64,000 bases of DNA from positions 14,977,001 through 15,041,000 of the forward strand of contig OX424563.1 of assembly GCA_949152475.1 (NCBI GenBank). The letters are read 5' to 3'. This stretch comes from Terebella lapidaria (taxonomy: Eukaryota; Annelida; Polychaeta; Terebellida; Terebellidae). The number at the start of each line of letters is the position of its first letter. The stretch's first letter is position 1. Below, piece after piece: positions 1 through 12,108 of the stretch. A program made the translations under genes and the position numbers. The notes under the pieces are model-generated. The model ran no database searches, was not told where the DNA came from, and saw only the letters and a list, made by a program, of their open reading frames with translations.

Positions 1-837
1 ATGGCTAATATGTCCCTTATTATCATCTTTACATCTGCCCCTGATGACGCCAGTGTGTCTTTGGATAAACTATTTGGTCGGGCTTTGTTTCTATTGCAAG
101 ATGTTGTATTTTACCTTTCTTATTGGCATCATCAAAATTTGATTGTATTGGTGGTAATAGATTGATACTTACATTTATACCACTGAGTCGGTGTCACTGC
201 TGGCGGACGTTAATCTGTCCCCGAGGATACCATCAACTCAGTAGCCTTCGGGCTTGTGATTGGGTACTTTTGTACTTGTCATGTATCTATTCCATGGGGT
301 TAGATTCGGATTTCTAAATTATTTTCATAGGTTGTTGGGCAGTTGTATACTAATTCCATCTGGTGTACAGTAGAAACAACTACATTTAACACATTGTCTG
401 CCCATGAAGACGCCAGTGTGTCTTTGGATAAACTATTTGGTCGGGCTTTGTTTGTTTCTATTGCAAAGTGTAGTATTTTACGTTTCTTATTGGCATCATC
501 AAAATCTGATTGTATTGGTGGTAATAGATTGGTACTTACATTTACAGCATAGGAATCAATTGCGAATATAGAGGAATGATATATACTGAATATTTTCATA
601 ACCTTGAACTTGAACTTTGACCTCATTTTCAAGGTCACATCACAGAATGGCTAATGTCTCACTTATTATCGACTTTACAGCTTAGGAATTTATTGTGGAC
701 ATACTAGAAGTGATGTATTTGTTGAAAATTTCATGGCCTTGAATTTATCAGTGACCTAATTTCAAGGTCACTGGACAAAAGGCTAATATCTAAAATGTAT
801 ATTATCCGGTAACCTTTCTTAGCCCTTGGGCTAATTT
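1..837 (+). repeat. Partial A-type Helentron-like element, 3' part
   Basis: The 3' end is visible at 803-837: a degraded subterminal repeat (TCCGGTAACCT), then the hairpin TTAGCCCTTGGGCTAA and a short T-run. The 5' end lies left of the window. Degraded 134-bp satellite monomers lie at about 560-770. The first 550 bases hold a duplicated segment, listed separately. Confidence 0.7.
47..545. repeat. Two copies of a ~135-bp segment, possibly a captured exon
   Basis: A segment at about 47-180 recurs at about 406-545 with roughly 93% identity by eye; the second copy has a few extra bases. On the - strand the second copy is part of an open frame (638 down to 300) containing LLPPIQSDFDDANKKRK. I do not recognise this peptide. 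The composition is less biased than the satellite around it, so it may be a captured host exon, but no clear splice sites were found. Confidence 0.35.
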
Positions 838-1342
838 AAATTCTCCTATGCTTTATAATGGGACACATTAAGCCATAATATCTCACTTAATATTGAGATT
901 AGAGACTAGGAATCAATTGTGGACATATGGGAAATGATATATGCCGAACATTGTCGTGACCTTGAATTTGACCTTTGACCTCGGGTTCAAGGTCAGAGCA
1001 CAAAATGGCTAATATCTCGCTTATTATCGACTTTACAGCTTAGAAATCAATTGTGAACATATAGGAAATGATATATGCTGAATATTCTCGTGACCTTGAA
1101 TTTGACCTTTGACCTTATTTTCAAGGTCACATGACAAAATGGCTAATATCTCGCTTAATATCGACTTTACAGCTTAGGAATCAATTGTGAACATATAGGA
1201 AATGGTTTATTCTGAATATTCTCGTGACCTTGAATTTGACCTCTGACCTCGGTTTCAAGGTCAGAGCGGCCGTTTTCATCGAAAAATGGCCAATTTTGGA
1301 CTTTGACGGTCGTTTTCTCAAAATCTGTTCAGTAACTTTTTT
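838..1342 (+). repeat. A-type element fragment with 134-bp satellite monomers
   Basis: It begins abruptly in element interior sequence (the segment that usually precedes the satellite, AATTCTCCTATGC) and lacks the 5' hairpin. About three monomers follow. At about 1267 the satellite jumps back to the leader region (cggccgttttc), which suggests an internal recombination. It stops at a T-run into which the next element is inserted. Confidence 0.6.
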
Positions 1343-3147
1343 AGGTTACCGGACCTATGGTCCGATAACCTATTGCCGTCACGTTGCGTCCGTCGTCCGT
1401 CCGTCGTCCGGCGTCCGTCGTCCGTCCACAGCTGTATCTTTAAAGTTTACAGGCGGATTTTCCTGAAATTTTGCACAAAAATGCCTAAAAATATTTCAAG
1501 AGGGGATTTTTTTAAAGTTTTTTTATTTTCGCATTTTTCTCAAAATGGCGGCCATTTTTGACGAAAAATGGCCAATTTTGGACTTTGGCGACCTTTTCTC
1601 AAAAACTGTCTGATCAGTTTTGAGATTTTTGTTTCAAAACATTCCCCTTATGTACCTTTATGATGTGTATAAGTTTTGTTGCCCTTGAATTGCCGGTCTC
1701 CGTGTGGCGGCCATTTTGAATTTTTGACGGGTCGGCGAAAAAAATGTTTTTTGCCCCAAATCGCGTTACTATCCATTTCGGGCCATTTCTAGGCAAAAAA
1801 AAAAATTTTCACCCTTTGAAAAAAATTTTGGCACTTTTTTCCTTCATAATGGGAGCTGCCCGGACTGTACTCATAGAACGCTTAAAGATAGAGCTTAGAT
1901 ATTGGCACTTTCAAATGGGAAGTCCTATATGGCGACTTGTGTGGTGACCTTGAATTTGACCTTGGATGACCTTGAAAGGTCAAAATAGCCATTTTTGGGT
2001 CGAAAAATGCCCAAATTTGCAGCTTTTCTGTCTTTTCTCGAAAACTGTCTGATCAGTTTTGAGATTTTCGTTTTCAGAAGATTCCCCTTATGTACCTTTA
2101 TGATGTGTATAAGTTTTGTTGCCCTTGAATCGCCGGTCTCCGTGTGGCGGCCATTTTGAATTTTTGACGGGTCGACGAAAAAATTTTTTTTGGCCCCAAA
2201 TCGCGTTACTATCCATTTCGGGCCATTTCTAGGCAAAAAAAATTTTTTCACCCTTCGAAAAAAATTTGGGACTTTGAAAATTTTCGGCACTTTTTTCCTT
2301 CATAATGGGAGCTGCCTAGACTGTACTCATAGAATGCTTGAAGATAGAGCTTAGAAATTAGCACTTTCAAATGGGAAGTCATATATGAAGACTTGTGTGG
2401 TGACCTTGAATTTGACCTTGGATGACCTTGAAATGTCAAAACAGCCATTTTTGAGTCGAAAATGCCCAAATTTGCACCTTGTTTGTCTTTAATCGAAAAC
2501 TGTCTGATCACTTTTGAGATTTTTATTTCAAAACATAGTAATTGGGGTTTTTGACATGATGTGTATAAATATATATATAGTGTATAAAGTGCCTTGAATT
2601 GCTCAAAAGGCTAGAAATTTAGGCTGAATAGGCCCCAAATTTAATTTCTGGTCGTTTTCCTTCAAATTTATCTGATCAGTTTTGAGATTTTTGTTATAAA
2701 ACATGCTAATTGGGGTCCCTGACATTGTGTATAAAGATGGAGTGCTTTGAATTGCTTAAAAGGCCCCTTGAGTGTGTAAATTGGCCTCTACAGCCAAAAA
2801 ATGTTTGTAGGTATAGCTGGAATTGGAAGTCATATACATGTATACCACATATATATGTGGCTTTTTGGGGTGACGTTGAACTTGACGTCAGATGACATTG
2901 AGTGCTACATGTATATCTCAGTGTCACGTCCAACACGAAATGTGTAAATTTCGTTTATAGACAAAAGACTTGTAGATAGACCTTGTATTTGTATTTTGAA
3001 CATACATGAATACAAGGTTATATGCTGCACACTTAATGATGACATTGAAGTTCACAAAGATGATTGGTTTATCTTAACGTCATATCTCACCTGTCCTGTT
3101 TCAACTAAAGTTGTCCGGTAACCTATCTTAGCCCTTGGGCTAATTTT
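1343..3147 (+). mobile_element. A-type Helentron-like element with A2 internal repeats
   Basis: The 5' end has the hairpin GGTTACCGGACC-tat-GGTCCGATAACC at 1344-1370, then TATTG and a GTCCGTC-rich run to about 1430. The interior repeats a roughly 440-455-bp unit; its marker CTGTCTGATCAGTTTTGAG occurs near 1606, 2046 and 2501. The 3' end at 3113-3147 carries GTCCGGTAACCT, the inverse of the 5' end, then TTAGCCCTTGGGCTAA and T's. No protein-coding capacity was seen, so the element is non-autonomous. Similar non-terminal inverted repeats plus a 3' hairpin are known from Helentron-associated elements; the class assignment is inference. Confidence 0.75.
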
Positions 3148-3150
3148 TTT

Positions 3151-3975
3151 GCTAGTTAAGTCTATTATTTACCTCAAAAAAATAGTTAAGACGGGAAACG
3201 TTTATTATTGAGCTGAACCAGGTAATGGATTTTCACATTCAAATCTAATTTGGAACATATTTCGGGTGAAAATAGTCCTCTTTGTGAAAACATTGATGTG
3301 GCTCCAAATTTGTCATCTTGAAATGCAGTTTTGGTCAACTTTTAGTTTGAATTTCAACTTGAAACCAAGGTTGGGACATATTGTGAGTTAAAATTTAACT
3401 TATGCCGAAAAGTTCGATCTGGCTCCAATTTCGTCATCTTGAAATGCAGTTTTGGTCAACTTTTACATTGAATTTGAACTTGAATCCAAGTTTGGCACAT
3501 ATTATGAGTTGAAATATAACTCATGGCAAAAAGTTCGATCTGGCTCCAATTTCGTCATCTTGAAATGCAGTTTTGGTCAACTTTTACATTGAATTTCAAT
3601 TTGAAACCAAGTTTGGCACATATTATGAGTTTATATATAACTTATGGTGAAAAGTTCGATCTGGCTCCAATTTCTTCAACTTGAAATGCAGTTTTGGTAA
3701 ATTTTTAGTCTGAATTTCAACTTTGAACCAGCTTTGTCAAATATTCTGAGTTGACATATAACTTTAGGTGAAAAGATTGATCTGGCTGTAATTTCGTTAT
3801 TTTGTCAAACATGTCGAAATGGAAATCCATATGCAGTGATGTTGGAGGTGATCTTGAATTCGACTTTCAACAATCTTGAAAGATCAATGCAGCAATTTTG
3901 GTGGAAAACAAAACAGTTGTGGCTTAAGATTTTACATTTCTCTGGTAATCTTTTTTAGCCCTTGCTCTAATTTTT
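3151..3975 (+). repeat. 121-bp tandem array (A3), copy 1
   Basis: About five tandem units of about 121 bp; the marker GGCTCCAA recurs near 3301, 3421, 3542 and 3663, and a diverged form (ggctgtaa) near 3784. The array ends in a degraded A-type 3' end (GGTAATC, then TTAGCCCTTGCTCTAA and T's) at 3943-3975. No 5' hairpin is recognisable. Confidence 0.7.
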
Positions 3976-4066
3976 CATACTTATCAGTAATATATTGAGG
4001 GCAACAGGAATGATAGGGCTACGGGGGATACACCCAAGCGGTCGTAGGCGACCGGAAGTGTCTAGT
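3976..4066 (+). mobile_element. Helitron-like 3' terminus (hairpin + CTAG), copy 1
   Basis: A perfect 6-bp stem CGGTCG-tagg-CGACCG at 4039-4054 is followed 7 bases later by CTAG at 4062-4065 and then T. A hairpin shortly before CTRR at an A/T target is the known 3' signature of canonical Helitrons. The matching 5' TC end was not found, so only the terminus is claimed. Confidence 0.4.
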
Positions 4067-4092
4067 TTTATATACTATTAGTATATATTTTT

Positions 4093-5995
4093 AGGTTAGC
4101 GGACCAAACCTATCGGCATGGCGTAGCGTCTGTCGTTGTCGTCGTCGTCGTCGTCCCTCTACATTTTTATCTTTAAAGTTTACAATTTTGAACAAAAATA
4201 CCTAAAGATATTTTGAGGGAGGTATTTTTTTTTTATTTTTGCAATTTTTTCAAAATGGCCAATTTTGGACTTTGACGGTCGTTTTCTCGAAATCTGTTCA
4301 GTAACTTTTCTTCTTATTGGTGCATAACACTCCTTATATATGCCCCTGTGACGTGTATAAGTTTCGTTACTCTTGAATCGCTCGAAGTGGGCCATTTTGG
4401 CCCAAACTCAGCCCAAATGGGACTTACCCATGTTATATTCTCCTATGCTTTATAATGGGACACATTATGCCTAATATCTCATTTAATATTGAGATTAGAG
4501 ACTAGGAATCAATTGTGGACATACAGGAAATGATATATGCTGAATATTCTCGTGATTTTGAATTTGACCTTTGACCTCATTTTCAAGGTCAGAGGACAAA
4601 ATGGCTAATATCTCGCTTAATATCGACTTTACAGCTTAGGAATCAATTGTGGACATATATACGCCCAATATTCTGATGACTTTGAATTTGACCCTTGACC
4701 TCATTTTCAAGGTCACAGGACAAAATGGCTAATATCTCGCTTCTTATCGACTTTACAGCTTAGGAATCATTTGTGGACATATAGGAAATGATATATGCTG
4801 AATATTCTCATGACCTTGAATTTGACCTTTGACCTCATTTTCAAGGTCAGAGCACAAAATGGCCGATATCTCGCTTATTATTGACTTTACAGCTTAGCAA
4901 ACTATTGTGGACATATAGGAAGTGATATATGCTGAATATTCTCGTGACCTTGAATTTGACCTTTGACCTCATTTGCAAGGTCAGAGTACAAAATGGCTAA
5001 TATCTCGCTTATTATCGGCTTTACAGCTTAGAAATTTATTGTGACCATATTGGAAATGATATATGCCGAATATTCTGATGACCTTGAATTTGACCTTCGA
5101 CCTCATTTTCAAGGTCAGGGCACAAAATCGCTAATATCTCGCTTATTATCCACTTTACAGCTCGGGAATCAATTGTGGACATATAGGAAATGATATATGC
5201 TGAATATTCTCATGACCTTGAATTTGACCTTCAACCTCATTTTCAAGGTCAGAGCACAAATGGCCAATATCTCGCTTATCATTGACTTTACAGCTTAGGA
5301 ATCAATTGTGGACATATAGGAAGTGATATATGCTGAATCTTCTCGTGACCTCGAATTTGACCTTTCACCTCATTTTCAAGGTCAGAGCATAAAATGGCTA
5401 ATATCTCGCTTATTATCGACTTTACAGCTTAGAAATCTATTGTGACCATATAGGAAATGATATATGCCGAATATTCTGATGACCTTGAATTTGACCTTTG
5501 ACCTCATTTTCAAGGTCAGAGCACAAAATCGCTAATATCTCGCTTATTATTCACTTTACAGCTGGGGAATCAAATGTGGACATATAAGAAATGATATAAG
5601 CTGAATATTCTCATGACCTTGAATGTGACCTTTGACGTTATTTTCAAGGTCAAAGCACAAAATGGCTAATATCTCGCTTATTATCGACTTTACAGCTTAG
5701 GATTCAATCGACTTTACAGTTTGGGAATCAATTGTGGACATATAGGAAATGATATATGCTGAATATTCTCATGACCTTGAATTTGACCTTTGACCTCATT
5801 TTCAAGGTCAGAGCACAAAATAGCGCATATCACACTTGTCAACTTTACAGCTTAATAATCAATTGTGGACATATAGGAAATGATTATGCTGAATATACTT
5901 GACCAATGACCTCATTTTTAAGGTCATGGGACAAAAGGCTAATAACTAAAATATATATTGTCTATTAACCTTTCTTAGCCTTTGGTCTAATTTTT
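4093..5995 (+). mobile_element. A-type element with 134-bp satellite, copy 1
   Basis: The 5' end is a diverged hairpin (AGGTTAGCGGACC) preceded by a T-run and followed by a GTCGTC-rich stretch. From about 4500 the interior is a run of 134-bp A1 monomers, each with TGACCTTTGACCT. The 3' end is degraded: TATTAACC, then TTAGCCTTTGGTCTAA and T's. It belongs to the duplicated block shared with 8399-10321. Confidence 0.7.
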
Positions 5996-7493
5996 GGGTT
6001 ACCGGACCTTTGGTCCGATAACCATTTGGCGTGGCGTTGCGTCCGGCGTCCGTCCAGCCATCGACCGTCGTCCGTTGTCCGTCGTTCGTAAACAATTTTA
6101 TCTTTAAAGTTTACAGTCAAATCTTTCTGAAATTTTGCGCAAGAATGCCTAAATATATTTGGAGAAGGATGTATTTTTTATTTTTTTTATTTTCACATTA
6201 TTTCAAAGTGGTGGCCATTTTTGATGTAAAACGGCCAATTTTGGACTTTGACGGTTGTTTTCTCAATATCTGTTCAGTAACTTTTTTTCATATTCACGCA
6301 TAACACTCCTCATATGTACCCCTGTGACGTGTATAAGTTTCGTTGCCCTTCAATTGCTCGAAGTGGGTCATTTTGGGCCCAAACTCGGCCCAAATGGGAC
6401 TTTCCCATATTAAATTCTCCCATGCTTTATAATGGGACACATTATACTTAATATCTTACTCAATATTGAGATTAGAGACTTGGAATCAATTGTGGACATA
6501 TAGGAAATGATATATGCTGACTATTCTCGTGACCTTGAATTTGACCGTTGTCCTCATTTTCAAGGTCAGAGCACAAAATCGCTGATATCTTGCTTATTTT
6601 TCACTTTACAGCTTAGGAATCAATTGTGGACATATAGGAAATGATATATGCTGAATATTGTCATGACCTTGAATTTGACCTTTAACCTCATTTTCAAGGT
6701 CAGAGCACAAAATGGCCAATATCTCGCTTATTATCGACTTTACAGGTTAGGAATCAATTGTGAACATATAGGAAATGATATATGCTGAATATTCTCATGA
6801 CCTTGAATTTGACCTTTGACCTCATTTCCAAGGTCACAGGACAAAATTGCTAATATCTCGCTTATTATCGACTTTACAGCTTAGGAATCAATTGTGAACA
6901 TATAGGAAATGATATATGCTGAATATTCTCATGACCTTGAATTTGACCTTTGACCTCATTTTCAAATTCACAGGACAAAATGGCCAATATCTTGCTTATT
7001 AGCGCCTTTACAGCTTAGAAATCAATTGTGAACATATAGGAAATGATGTATGCTGAATATTCTAGTGACCTTGAATTTGACTTTTGACCTCATTTTCAAG
7101 GTCAACAGGACAAAATGGCTAATATCTCGCTTATTATCGACTTTACAGCTTAGGAATCAATTGTGAACATATAGGAAATGATATATTCTGAATATTTTAA
7201 TGATATTGAATTTGACCTTTGACCTAAATTTCAAGGTCAGTCATTTTATTTTCAAAGTCAGATTACAGAATTCTCGCTTATTATCAAATTTACAGCTTAG
7301 GGGTCCATAGTGAACATATAGGAAATGATGTATGCTGAATAGTTTGGTGATCTAGAATTTAACCTTTGATCCCATTTTCAAGGTTAGAGATATGGCGATT
7401 TCAGTGGTCACCTTGAATTTGACCTTCAACTTTCTCGGCTTAACTCTGTATATTTCTCCGGTAACCTTTCTAGCCCATTGGGCTAATTTTTTT
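5996..7493 (+). mobile_element. A-type element joined head-to-tail to its neighbour, copy 1
   Basis: The 5' hairpin (GGTTACCGGACC-ttt-GGTCCGATAACC) starts directly after the T-run that ends the previous element. A GTCCGTC run, the conserved ATCTTTAAAGTTTAC leader and about six 134-bp monomers follow. The 3' end at 7458-7493 reads CTCCGGTAACC, then a hairpin reading TAGCCCATTGGGCTA and T's. Confidence 0.7.
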
Positions 7494-8281
7494 GCTAGTT
7501 AAGTCTATTATTTACCTCAAAAAAATAGTTAAGACGGGAAACGTTTATTATTGAGCTGAACCAGGTAATGGATTTTCACATTCAAATCTAATTTGGAACA
7601 TATTTCGGGTGAAAATAGTCCTCTTTGTGAAAACATTGATGTGGCTCCAAATTTGTCATCTTGAAATGCAGTTTTGGTCAACTTTCAGTTTGAATTTCAA
7701 CTTGAAACCAAGGTTGGGACATATTGTGAGTTAAAATATAACTTATGCCGAAAAGTTCGATCTGGCTCCAATTTCGTCATCTTGAAATGCAGTTTTGGTC
7801 AACTTTTACATTGAATTTGAACTTGAATCCAAGTTTGGCACATATTATGAGTTGAAATATAACTCATGGCAAAAAGTTCGATCTGGCTCCAATTTCGTCA
7901 TCTTGAAATGCAGTTTTGGTCAACTTTTACATTGAATTTCAATTTGAAACCAAGTTTGGCACATATTATGAGTTTATATATAACTTATGGTGAAAAGTTC
8001 GATCTGGCTCCAATTTCTTCAACTTGAAATGCAGTTTTGGTAAATTTTTAGTCTGAATTTCAACTTTGAACCAGGTTTGTCAAATATTCTGAGTTGACAT
8101 ATAACTTTAGGTGAAAAGATTGATCTGGCTGTAATTTTGTTATTTTGTTGGAGGTGATCTTGAATTCGACTTTCAACAATCTTGAAAGATCAATGCAGCA
8201 ATTTTGGTGGAAAACAAAACAGTTGTGGCTTAAGATTTTACATTTCTCGGGTAATCTTTTTTAGCCCTTGCTCTAATTTTT
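7494..8281 (+). repeat. 121-bp tandem array (A3), copy 2
   Basis: Near-identical copy of the array at 3151-3975. It lacks a block of about 37 bases present in copy 1 near 3808-3845. Confidence 0.7.
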
Positions 8282-8372
8282 CATACTTATCAGTAATATA
8301 TTGAGGGCAACAGGAATGATAGGGCTACGGGGGATACACCCAAGCGGTCGTAGGCGACCGGAAGTGTCTAGT
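8282..8372 (+). mobile_element. Helitron-like 3' terminus, copy 2
   Basis: Identical to the terminus at 3976-4066: the CGGTCG/CGACCG stem, then CTAG at 8368-8371 followed by T. It was copied as part of the larger duplication, so it is not an independent insertion. Confidence 0.4.
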
Positions 8373-8398
8373 TTTATATACTATTAGTATATATTTTT

Positions 8399-10321
8399 AG
8401 GTTAGCGGACCAAACCTATCGGCATGGCGTAGCGTCTGTCGTTGTCGTCGTCGTCGTCTTCGTCGTCGTCCGTCTACATTTTTATCTTTAAAGTTTACAA
8501 TTTTGAACAAAAATACCTAAAGATATTTTGAGGGAGGTATTTTTTTTTTATTTTTTTTTTATTTTTGCAATTTTTTCAAAATGGCCAATTTTGGACTTTG
8601 ACGGTCGTTTTCTCGAAATCTGTTCAGTAACTTTTCTTCTTATTGGTGCATAACACTCCTTATATATGCCCCTGTGACGTGTATAAGTTTCGTTACTCTT
8701 GAATCGCTCGAAGTGGGCCATTTTGGCCCAAACTCAGCCCAAATGGGACTTACCCATGTTATATTCTCCTATGCTTTATAATGGGACACATTATGCCTAA
8801 TATCTCATTTAATATTGAGATTAGAGACTAGGAATCAATTGTGGACATACAGGAAATGATATATGCTGAATATTCTCGTGATTTTGAATTTGACCTTTGA
8901 CCTCATTTTCAAGGTCAGAGGACAAAATGGCTAATATCTCGCTTAATATCGACTTTACAGCTTAGGAATCAATTGTGGACATATATACGCCCAATATTCT
9001 GATGACTTTGAATTTGACCCTTGACCTCATTTTCAAGGTCACAGGACAAAATGGCTAATATCTCGCTTCTTATCGACTTTACAGCTTAGGAATCAATTGT
9101 GGACATATAGGAAATGATATATGCTGAATATTCTCATGACCTTGAATTTGACCTTTGACCTCATTTTCAAGGTCAGAGCACAAAATGGCCAATATCTCGC
9201 TTATTATTGACTTTACAGCTTAGCAAACTATTGTGGACATATAGGAAGTGATATATGCTGAATATTCTCGTGACCTTGAATTTGACCTTTAACCTCATTT
9301 GCAAGGTCAGAGTACAAAATGGCTAATATCTCGCTTATTATCGGCTTTACAGCTTAGAAATTTATTGTGACCGTATTGGAAATGATATATGCCGAATATT
9401 CTGATGACCTTGAATTTGACCTTCGACCTCATTTTCAAGGTCAGGGCACAAAATCGCTAATATCTCGCTTATTATCCACTTTACAGCTCGGGAATCAATT
9501 GTGGACATATAGGAAATGATATATGCTGAATATTCTCATGACCTTGAATTTGACCTTCAACCTCATTTTCAAGGTCAGAGCACAAATGGCCAATATCTCG
9601 CTTATCATTGACTTTACAGCTTAGGAATCAATTGTGGACATATAGGAAGTGATATATGCTGAATCTTCTCGTGACCTCGAATTTGACCTTTCACCTCATT
9701 TTCAAGGTCAGAGCATAAAATGGCTAATATCTCGCTTATTATCGACTTTACAGCTTAGAAGTCTATTGTGACCATATAGGAAATGATATATGCCGAATAT
9801 TCTGATGACCTTGAATTTGACCTTTGACCTCATTTTCAAGGTCAGAGCACAAAATCGCTAATATCTCGCTTATTATTCACTTTACAGCTTGGGAATCAAA
9901 TGTGGACATATAAGAAATGATATAAGCTGAATATTCTCATTACCTTGAATGTGACTTTTGACGTTATTTTCAAGGTCAAAGCACAAAATGGCTAATATCT
10001 CGCTTATTATCGACTTCACAGCTTAGGATTCAATCGACTTTACAGTTTGGGAATCAATTGTGGACATATAGGAAATGATATATGCTGAATATTCTCATGA
10101 CCTTGAATTTGACCTTTGACCTCATTTTCAAGGTCAGAGCACAAAATAGCGCATATCACACTTGTCAACTTTACAGCTTAATAATCAATTGTGGACATAT
10201 AGGAAATGATTATGCTGAATATACTTGACCAATGACCTCATTTTTAAGGTCATGGGACAAAAGGCTAATAACTAAAATATATATTGTCTGGTAACCTTTC
10301 TTAGCCTTTGGTCTAATTTTT
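8399..10321 (+). mobile_element. A-type element with 134-bp satellite, copy 2
   Basis: Duplicate of 4093-5995, slightly longer because the GTCGTC run and a T-rich run near 8548 are expanded. Differences from copy 1 are scattered single bases. The 3' end here reads GTCTGGTAACC, closer to the family consensus than copy 1. Confidence 0.7.
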
Positions 10322-11760
10322 GGGTTACCGGACCTTTGGTCCGATAACCATTTGGCGTGGCGTTGCGTCCGGCGTCCGTCCAGCCATCGACCGTCGTCCG
10401 TTGTCCGTCGTTCGTAAACAATTTTATCTTTAAAGTTTACGGTCAAATCTTTCTGAAATTTTGCGCAAGAATGCCTAAATATATTTGGAGAAGGATGTAT
10501 TTTTTATTTTTTTTATTTTCACAATTATTTCAAAGTGGTGGCCATTTTTGACGTAAAACGGCCAATTTTGGACTTTGACGGTTGTTTTCTCAATATCTGT
10601 TCAGTAACTTTTTTTCATATTCACGCATAACACTCCTCATATGTACCCCTGTGACGTGTATAAGTTTCGTTGCCCTTCAATTGCTCGAAGTGGGTCATTT
10701 TGGGCCCAAACTCGGCCCAAATGGGACTTTCCCATATTAAATTCTCCCATGTCTTATAATGGGACACATTATACTTAATATCTTACTCAATATTGAGATT
10801 AGAGACTTGGAATCAATTGTGGACATATAGGAAATGATATATGCTGACTATTCTCGTGACCTTGAATTTGACCGTTGTCCTCATTTTCAAGGTCAGAGCA
10901 CAAAATCGCTGATATCTTGCTTATTATTCACTTTACAGCTTAGGAATCAATTGTGGACATATAGGAAATGATATATGCTGAATATTGTCATGACCTTGAA
11001 TTTGACCTTTAACCTCATTTTCAAGGTCAGAGCACAAAATGGCCAATATCTCGCTTGTTATTGACTTTACAGCTTAGGAATCAATTGTGGACATATAGGA
11101 AGTGATATATGCTGAATATTCTCGTGCCCTTGAATTTGACCTTTCACCTCATTTTCAAGGTCAGAGCATAAAATGGCTAATATCTCGCTTATTATCGACT
11201 TTACAGCTTAGAAATCTAATGTGACCATAATAGGAAATGATATATGCTGAATATTCTGACGACCTTGAATTTGATCTTCAACCTCATTTTCAAGGTCAGA
11301 GCACAAAATCGCTAATATCTCGCTCATTATTGACTTTGCAATTTGGGAATCAAATGTGGAGATATAAAAAATGATATAAGCTGAATATTCTCATGACCTT
11401 GAATGTGACCTTTGACCTTTTTTTCAAGGTCAAAGCACAAAATGGCTAATATCTCGCTTATTATCGACTTTACAGCTTAGGATTCAATCGACTTTACAGC
11501 TTGGGAATCATTTGTGGACAACTAAGAAATGATATATACTGAATATTCTCATGACCTTGAATATGACCTTTGATCTCATTTTCAAGGTCAGAGCACAAAA
11601 TAGCGCATATCTCACTTGTCAACTTTACAGCTTAAGAATCAATTGTGTACATATAGGAAATGATTATGCTGAATATACTTGTGACCTTGTAGTTACCGGA
11701 CGATCGGTCCGATCACCTATTGGCTAGCCGGTGAGCTACAGTCCCCTTGGGTCTATGTTT
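10322..11760 (+). mobile_element. A-type 5' end with B-type 3' end (copy 2, diverging)
   Basis: The first ~740 bases duplicate 5996-6738; beyond about 11058 the monomers differ. The 3' end is of another kind: GCCGGTGAGCT, then AGTCCCCTTGGGTCTA and T's at 11727-11760, preceded by a second hairpin-like sequence (ACCGGACGATCGGTCC). The 58065-58135 terminus has the same arrangement. This is a hybrid of two subfamilies, by recombination or a nested insertion with a lost end. Confidence 0.6.
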
Positions 11761-11897
11761 CTTAAATTTGGTGGTGTTGGGATTTGTCAGTAATTAACAG
11801 TTCATCTGTAACTGTATTGTGTATCAAAATGCCCCAATGCCTCTAGGCCTACATCTAGTTTCAGAACATGCCAATTGGGATACTTGATAATACATTA
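11761..11897. other. Short unique spacer
   Basis: No gene, repeat unit or element end was recognised between the preceding element and the MITE. Confidence 0.5.
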
Positions 11898-12075
11898 CAG
11901 TGGATCCTGTGTGAAGGACCACCTGTCGAGAGAGACCACCCTGGGTTGAGAGACTGGTCTCCTTGGTACCAAATGACCTTTTATCATAAAAATGAACCTA
12001 CCATGAGAGACGACCTGTCATTTGAGACCACCTTTTCGGGGTCCCTCGGGTGATCTCAAAACACAGGATCCACTG
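11898..12075. mobile_element. 178-bp TA-flanked MITE (Tc1/mariner-like)
   Basis: Terminal inverted repeats CAGTGGATCCTGTGT and ACACAGGATCCACTG, flanked on both sides by TA. TA duplication and a CAGTG start are typical of Tc1/mariner-derived MITEs. It is too short for a transposase. Confidence 0.8.
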
Positions 12076-12108
12076 TATAAGACCTGATACAATGATAAAA
12101 CTAGGTGA

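Larger units (their letters stand above)
3151..11058. repeat. Tandem duplication of a ~4.34-kb block
   Basis: Positions 3151 to about 6738 recur at 7494 to about 11058 in the same order and orientation at about 98-99% identity by eye. The offset starts at 4,343, falls to 4,306 after a ~37-base gap and rises to 4,326 after simple-repeat expansion. Both copies begin just after an A-type 3' end, so unequal exchange between two such ends is the simplest origin. Uncollapsed haplotypes in an assembly would look the same. Confidence 0.8.

Noticed and set aside
6031-6303. Open frame of 90 codons starting MALRPASVQPSTVV, recurring at 10357 and in similar form at many element 5' ends
   Set aside because: It is the GTCCGTC-rich run and leader of A-type elements read in frame; the same 'protein' appears wherever the 5' end occurs and breaks with repeat number. 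Not a gene.
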